From JASJAR01 sp039198225 (GTDB lineage: Bacteria > Pseudomonadota > Alphaproteobacteria > Rhodobacterales > Rhodobacteraceae): a stretch of DNA of 64,000 nt. A model generated the notes under the pieces. The model saw only the letters and a list, made by a program, of their open reading frames with translations. It ran no database searches and was not told where the DNA came from. The stretch lies in assembly GCA_039198225.1 (NCBI GenBank), contig JBCCTQ010000003.1, forward strand, positions 1-64,000. The letters are read 5' to 3'. Each line of letters starts with the position of its first letter. Positions within the stretch are counted from its first letter, which is position 1. This document shows, piece by piece, positions 60,474-64,000 of this stretch. The translations under genes and the position numbers were made by a program.

Positions 60474-61670
60474 GTGACATTTTGGCTGATCGCAGGCGGG
60501 CTGGGAATGCTGGTGGCGTTGTCGCTCGCCTTGGCCTTTCGCCGAGCGGGCCGAGACGGGCTCGACGCAGCCGAAAGCAATCTTTTGGTCTACAAAGACC
60601 AACTCGACGAAATCGACCGCGACGTTGCGCGGGGGATCTTGTCGGAGGCAGATGCCGAGGCGGTGCGTCTAGAAGTCCAGCGGAGGCTCCTTCAGGCCGA
60701 CAAAAAGGCCCAAAAAGCCGCCCGGTCGGGGCCGGGGCCTAGCACTTGGCCCGCGCTTTTGACCCTTGTGGCCGTCGGCGGGGGGGCACTTGGGCTCTAC
60801 GGGCTCGTCGGCGCGCCGGGTTATCCCGATCTGCCCCTGGCCCAAAGGATTGAAGCGGCCGAGGCTGCCCGGGCCGGTCGGCCAGGGCAAATGCAAGCAG
60901 AAGCGGAGGCCTTACCGTCCCGTCCGGATCTCAGCCAGGGGGTGGAGGCGGATTTTCTCGCACTGATGGACCGGCTCCGGGGCGCTCTTGAAGACCGGCC
61001 CACCGATCTTGAAGGCCATCGGCTACTGGCGCGCAACGAAGCCCGCCTCGGACACTACCCGGAGGCGCGGGCCGCCCAAGCCCGCGTGGTTACGCTTTTG
61101 GGCGAGGCGGCAGGGGCCGACGATTGGGCGGATTTGGCCGATGTGATGATTTTGGCGGCGGGCGGATACGTCTCTCCTGAAGCCGAAGCGGCGTTGGCCG
61201 AAGCCCTGGCACGCGATCCCGAAAACGGGACGGCGCGGTATTATCAGGGATTGCTGGAAATACAGGTGGGACGGCATGATCTTGCATTCGCGCAGTGGGT
61301 CGGGCTCTTGGCCGACAGCCGGGCGGACGATCCTTGGCTGCCGCTCGTCCGGTCCCAAATCGAGGAGCTTGCGCTTTTGGCCGGGGTCCGGTTCGACCTT
61401 GCGACCGCTCCAGGCCCTTCGGCGGAAGACCTGGCGGCTGCGGCCGGGTTCGATCCCGAAGCCATGGTTGAGCGTCTGGCCCAACGCCTCGCCGAGGAAG
61501 GCGGACCGCCCCAGGATTGGGCCCGCCTTATCGCCTCGTTAGGCGTTCTGGGACAGACTGTGCGCGCCGAAGCCATTGCCGATGAGGCCCTGGCGGTGTT
61601 TTCTGGGGATGCGGAGGCGGTCGCGATGATCGAGGAAGCCCTATTTGGCCGCCGAGGAGAGCCGGAATGA
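60474..61670 (+). CDS. ccmI: c-type cytochrome biogenesis protein CcmI
   Basis: A 398-aa bipartite membrane protein of System I cytochrome c maturation that chaperones apocytochrome. The N-terminus holds two helices (FWLIAGGLGMLVALSLALAF and LTLVAVGGGALGLYGLVG) separated by a cytoplasmic leucine-rich loop (VYKDQLDEIDRDVARGILSE), the family hallmark. The C-terminal periplasmic region contains TPR repeats (LEGHRLLARNEARLGHYPEA). The start is GTG at 60474 with AAAGGAGAGG seven bases upstream. It overlaps ruvX by four bases. Confidence 0.92.
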   Translation: MTFWLIAGGLGMLVALSLALAFRRAGRDGLDAAESNLLVYKDQLDEIDRDVARGILSEADAEAVRLEVQRRLLQADKKAQKAARSGPGPSTWPALLTLVAVGGGALGLYGLVGAPGYPDLPLAQRIEAAEAARAGRPGQMQAEAEALPSRPDLSQGVEADFLALMDRLRGALEDRPTDLEGHRLLARNEARLGHYPEARAAQARVVTLLGEAAGADDWADLADVMILAAGGYVSPEAEAALAEALARDPENGTARYYQGLLEIQVGRHDLAFAQWVGLLADSRADDPWLPLVRSQIEELALLAGVRFDLATAPGPSAEDLAAAAGFDPEAMVERLAQRLAEEGGPPQDWARLIASLGVLGQTVRAEAIADEALAVFSGDAEAVAMIEEALFGRRGEPE

Positions 61671-62392
61671 TCTACAAAGTCTTTGAGGAGTTCGTCGAGC
61701 AATTGCCCGAAGGTCGCGCGCTCTTGGGCGTGGATCTCGGCACCAAAACCATCGGAATCGCGGTTTCGGACGTGGAACGCAAAATCGCAACGCCCCATTA
61801 CACGATCCGCCGGAAGGAACAGAAAAAGGACCTGGGCCGGATCTGGCAGATCACCCTCGAACGGGATGTCTGCGGGGTGGTGATCGGGATGCCGACAAAT
61901 ATGGACGGCTCGGACGGGCCCCGGTCGCAATCGACCCGCGCCTTCGCCCGCTCGCTGGAAGCATATTTGCCTAAACCCATCGCCTTTTGGGACGAGCGCC
62001 TGTCGACGGTCCATGCGGAACGGGTGCTCCTTGAGGCCGATACCAGCCGGCAAAAGCGCGAATTGGTGATCGACAAAGTGGCCGCATCGGTCATCCTCCA
62101 AGGGGCGCTCGATCGGATTGCCTTTATCAATGGCACGGGCACGGTATCGGATGACGAACCGGTCGCCCCGGCGGTAAAAGAACCCGATGAGGAAGAGGCG
62201 CCACCGGTCCGCGAAAAGGCCGGGCGCCGCCGCGCAGATCGCAAGATCGAGGCCAAAGGTGGTCCCGCGGAAAGCGACCTCGATCCGGGCGAAACTGCCC
62301 CGGGGGAGGAGCGGCCAAAGCCCGACGCAGAAACGGTCCGCCGTCGCCGGCTCATGACCCGGCGGATTGATCCCGGCGGATCCGGCAGCTAG
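61667..62392 (+). CDS. ruvX: RuvX/YqgF Holliday-junction resolvase homologue with extended C-terminus
   Basis: A 241-aa RNase-H-fold protein. Residues 1-155 match RuvX/YqgF, involved in pre-16S rRNA processing: LLGVDLGTKTIGIAVSD (metal Asp), GVVIGMPTNMDGSDGPR, FWDERLSTVHAERVLLE and DKVAASVILQ. The remaining roughly 85 residues are a charged, Pro/Glu/Arg-rich tail that is absent from the family and probably disordered. The ATG overlaps the ccmI stop (ATGA). Confidence 0.9.
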   Translation: MIYKVFEEFVEQLPEGRALLGVDLGTKTIGIAVSDVERKIATPHYTIRRKEQKKDLGRIWQITLERDVCGVVIGMPTNMDGSDGPRSQSTRAFARSLEAYLPKPIAFWDERLSTVHAERVLLEADTSRQKRELVIDKVAASVILQGALDRIAFINGTGTVSDDEPVAPAVKEPDEEEAPPVREKAGRRRADRKIEAKGGPAESDLDPGETAPGEERPKPDAETVRRRRLMTRRIDPGGSGS

Positions 62393-62513
62393 CGCGTGAC
62401 CGGGCGCACCGGACGGTGCCGTCGAGAACATTGCGGGCTCAGTAAAATCGCCCGTGACCCTCATTGGGCGGAGATGCGGCGAACCTAACCTGGCGCTCTG
62501 GGCGAAAGTGCTC

Positions 62514-63914
62514 TCACGGCAAGATCTTCCCAGGGTTCAGAATGTTTTGGGGGTCGAGCGCGGTCTTGATCGCGCGCATGGCAGCGATCCCTTGCCCGTG
62601 TTCGGCCTCCATATAGGAGGTCTTGCCTTGGCCTATCCCATGTTCGCCGGTCACCGTCCCGCCCATTGCGATGGCTGTTTCGGCCATCCATCCCATAAAC
62701 CGTTCAGCCCGGGCTGCTTCGGCCGCATCGTCCGGCGCCATCAAAAAAATCGAGTGGAAATTCCCGTCGCCGGCATGGCCTAGGATCGGTGCGGTGATGT
62801 CGTATTCGGCCGCTTTGGCAGTGGTGGCGGTCACGATCTCGGCGAGCCGAGAGATCGGCACGCAAAGATCGGTTGAGAGCGCCCGGCAGCCCGGGCGGGT
62901 GGCATTGAGCGCCCAATAGGCGTCGTGGCGCGCTTGCCAGAGCTTGGTGCGTTCTTCGGCATGCCCGGTCCAGACAAACCCTTCGCCGCCATTGGAGGCG
63001 GCCAAGTCTCCGACCGTTTCGGCCTGTTCTGCCACACCCGCCTCGGAGCCGTGAAATTCGAGAAGAAGCATCGTCTCTAGCGGCAGGTCTAGCTTCGAAT
63101 AGGCATTGACGGCAGCGACCACCGTGGGGTCCAAAAGCTCGATCCGAGCCACCGGGACGCCGAGTTGCATGGTTTCGATCACCGTCTGGCAGGCGGCATC
63201 GACCGAGGGAAACGAACAGCGTGCCGCCGACATAGCTTCGGGGATCCCCTGGAGGCGGAGAGTGATCTCGGTGACGATCCCGAGCGTGCCTTCCGACCCC
63301 ACCAAAAGCCGCGTGAGGTCATACCCGGCCGACGATTTCCGCGCCCGCCCGCCTGTGCGGATGATCGACCCGTCGGCCATCACCGCCTCAAGGGCGAGGA
63401 CGTTTTCCCGCATCGTGCCATAACGGACCGCATTGGTGCCCGAGGCGCGGGTGGCTGTCATGCCCCCGAGGCTCGCATCCGCGCCGGGATCGACCGGAAA
63501 GAAAAGGCCCGTATCGCGGAGGTAGGTGTTGAGCTGGGAGCGTGTGACGCCCGGCTGGACCACGCAGTCGAGGTCTTCGGCATGGACCTCGAGCACCTGG
63601 TCCATCTTTGAAAGATCCACCGAAATGCCACCCGCGGGTGCATTGAGATGGCCTTCTAGCGACGTGCCCGTGCCGAAGGGAATGATCGGGACGGAATGGT
63701 CGGCCGCGACACGGACGATATCAGCCACCTCTTCGGTGCTTTCCGCAAATACCACCGCGTCAGGGGGTTGGTTGACGAGCCAAGTGGTGGTGTGGCCGTG
63801 CTGTCGGCGGATATCGGCGCCTGTGGAACATCGCGGGCCGAACCTTTGGGCGAGAATGCCCGTGACGGTGGCGATCCCGGTCTCGTTCCGGGGCAGGCTG
63901 GCAGGCATGGGCAT
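62514..63914 (-). CDS. FAD-linked 2-hydroxyacid dehydrogenase (D-lactate dehydrogenase/GlcD-type)
   Basis: A 466-aa flavoprotein with an N-terminal PCMH-type FAD-binding domain (VPIIPFGTGTSLEGHLNAP, DPGADASLGGMTATRASGTN) and a C-terminal FAD-oxidase type 4 domain (APILGHAGDGNFHSIF, GTVTGEHGIGQGK). No glcE/glcF partners are adjacent, so a single-subunit D-lactate dehydrogenase is more likely than glycolate oxidase, but glycolate cannot be excluded. The ATG at 63914 follows GGAGGACATCC, a strong ribosome-binding site. Transcription reads toward ruvX. Confidence 0.88.
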   Translation of the reverse strand: MPMPASLPRNETGIATVTGILAQRFGPRCSTGADIRRQHGHTTTWLVNQPPDAVVFAESTEEVADIVRVAADHSVPIIPFGTGTSLEGHLNAPAGGISVDLSKMDQVLEVHAEDLDCVVQPGVTRSQLNTYLRDTGLFFPVDPGADASLGGMTATRASGTNAVRYGTMRENVLALEAVMADGSIIRTGGRARKSSAGYDLTRLLVGSEGTLGIVTEITLRLQGIPEAMSAARCSFPSVDAACQTVIETMQLGVPVARIELLDPTVVAAVNAYSKLDLPLETMLLLEFHGSEAGVAEQAETVGDLAASNGGEGFVWTGHAEERTKLWQARHDAYWALNATRPGCRALSTDLCVPISRLAEIVTATTAKAAEYDITAPILGHAGDGNFHSIFLMAPDDAAEAARAERFMGWMAETAIAMGGTVTGEHGIGQGKTSYMEAEHGQGIAAMRAIKTALDPQNILNPGKILP

Positions 63915-64000
63915 GGATGTCCTCCGGGGGAGGAGTGTCGCCCATTGGTTGGGTTGGATCAAGCGGCGGGCGCCGGCGGCCTTTGGCAGGCCGTGGATCG

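Noticed and set aside
1..64000. Mobile elements, phage genes, toxin-antitoxin or defence systems
   Set aside because: No transposase, integrase, restriction, abortive-infection or phage structural proteins were recognised on either strand.

Overview
The window looks like chromosomal DNA of a Rhodobacterales (Rhodobacteraceae / Roseobacter-group) alphaproteobacterium. The base composition is GC-rich, gene spacing is tight with many ATGA/TGATG-coupled starts, and the gene families fit: a beta-hydroxyaspartate cycle cluster, heterotetrameric sarcosine oxidase, pseudoazurin, CcmI, Zur-controlled zinc uptake, a bactofilin/M23 pair, an RpoH-type sigma factor, and a dispersed intergenic repeat (CTTCATCCTGG...ATACTC plus a G-rich hairpin) that I associate with this order. 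I see no insertion sequence, prophage, CRISPR array, integrase or replication origin. The content is mostly metabolic and housekeeping.

Layout. 0-4 kb: tRNA-Gly(TCC) and a heme-uptake operon hmuSTUV whose ATPase gene carries an in-frame amber codon inside the ABC signature motif. 4-10.7 kb: an unrecognised Cys-containing protein, Tat-exported pseudoazurin, thrS, a GNAT acetyltransferase, a flavin-reductase-fold protein, a hexapeptide acetyltransferase and mtnP. 10.8-14.1 kb: a reverse-strand zinc operon, zur - 43-aa membrane peptide - znuC - znuB - znuA, behind a palindromic Zur-box candidate. 14.6-25.6 kb: bactofilin and M23 peptidase, peroxiredoxin, a YhdP/AsmA-like giant, queA, an MFS transporter, a DUF924 protein and lpdA. 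25.9-32 kb: phosphoesterase, DUF6476 protein, RluA-type pseudouridine synthase, rpoH, pepF and a small membrane protein.

32-37.4 kb: the bhcABCD operon on the reverse strand with divergent bhcR. Together these encode glyoxylate assimilation through the beta-hydroxyaspartate cycle: aminotransferase, aldolase, dehydratase and iminosuccinate reductase. 37.5-46 kb: a small kinase, ychF, a VOC protein, trpA coupled to an L-lactate-dehydrogenase-type FMN enzyme, rplY, a decayed gene, pth and lysC. 46-60.3 kb: a dimethylglycine/sarcosine-dehydrogenase-type flavoprotein, a LysM envelope protein, a LOG protein, an operon sodB - phosphoesterase - rarD, and the sarcosine oxidase operon soxB - 37-aa micro-ORF - 61-aa membrane protein - soxD - soxA - soxG. 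60.4-64 kb: ccmI, ruvX with an unusual C-terminal tail, and a D-lactate-dehydrogenase/GlcD-type flavoprotein.

The metabolic genes could fit together. Betaine-derived dimethylglycine and sarcosine would be demethylated to glycine, the bhc cycle uses glycine as amino donor to fix glyoxylate into oxaloacetate, and a 2-hydroxyacid oxidase sits in the same window. That link is inference. The least-described items are small overlapping reading frames (37 aa after soxB, 43 aa inside the zinc operon), a long structured palindrome before a phosphoesterase, a triple-hairpin array after rpoH, and a leader hairpin before lpdA.
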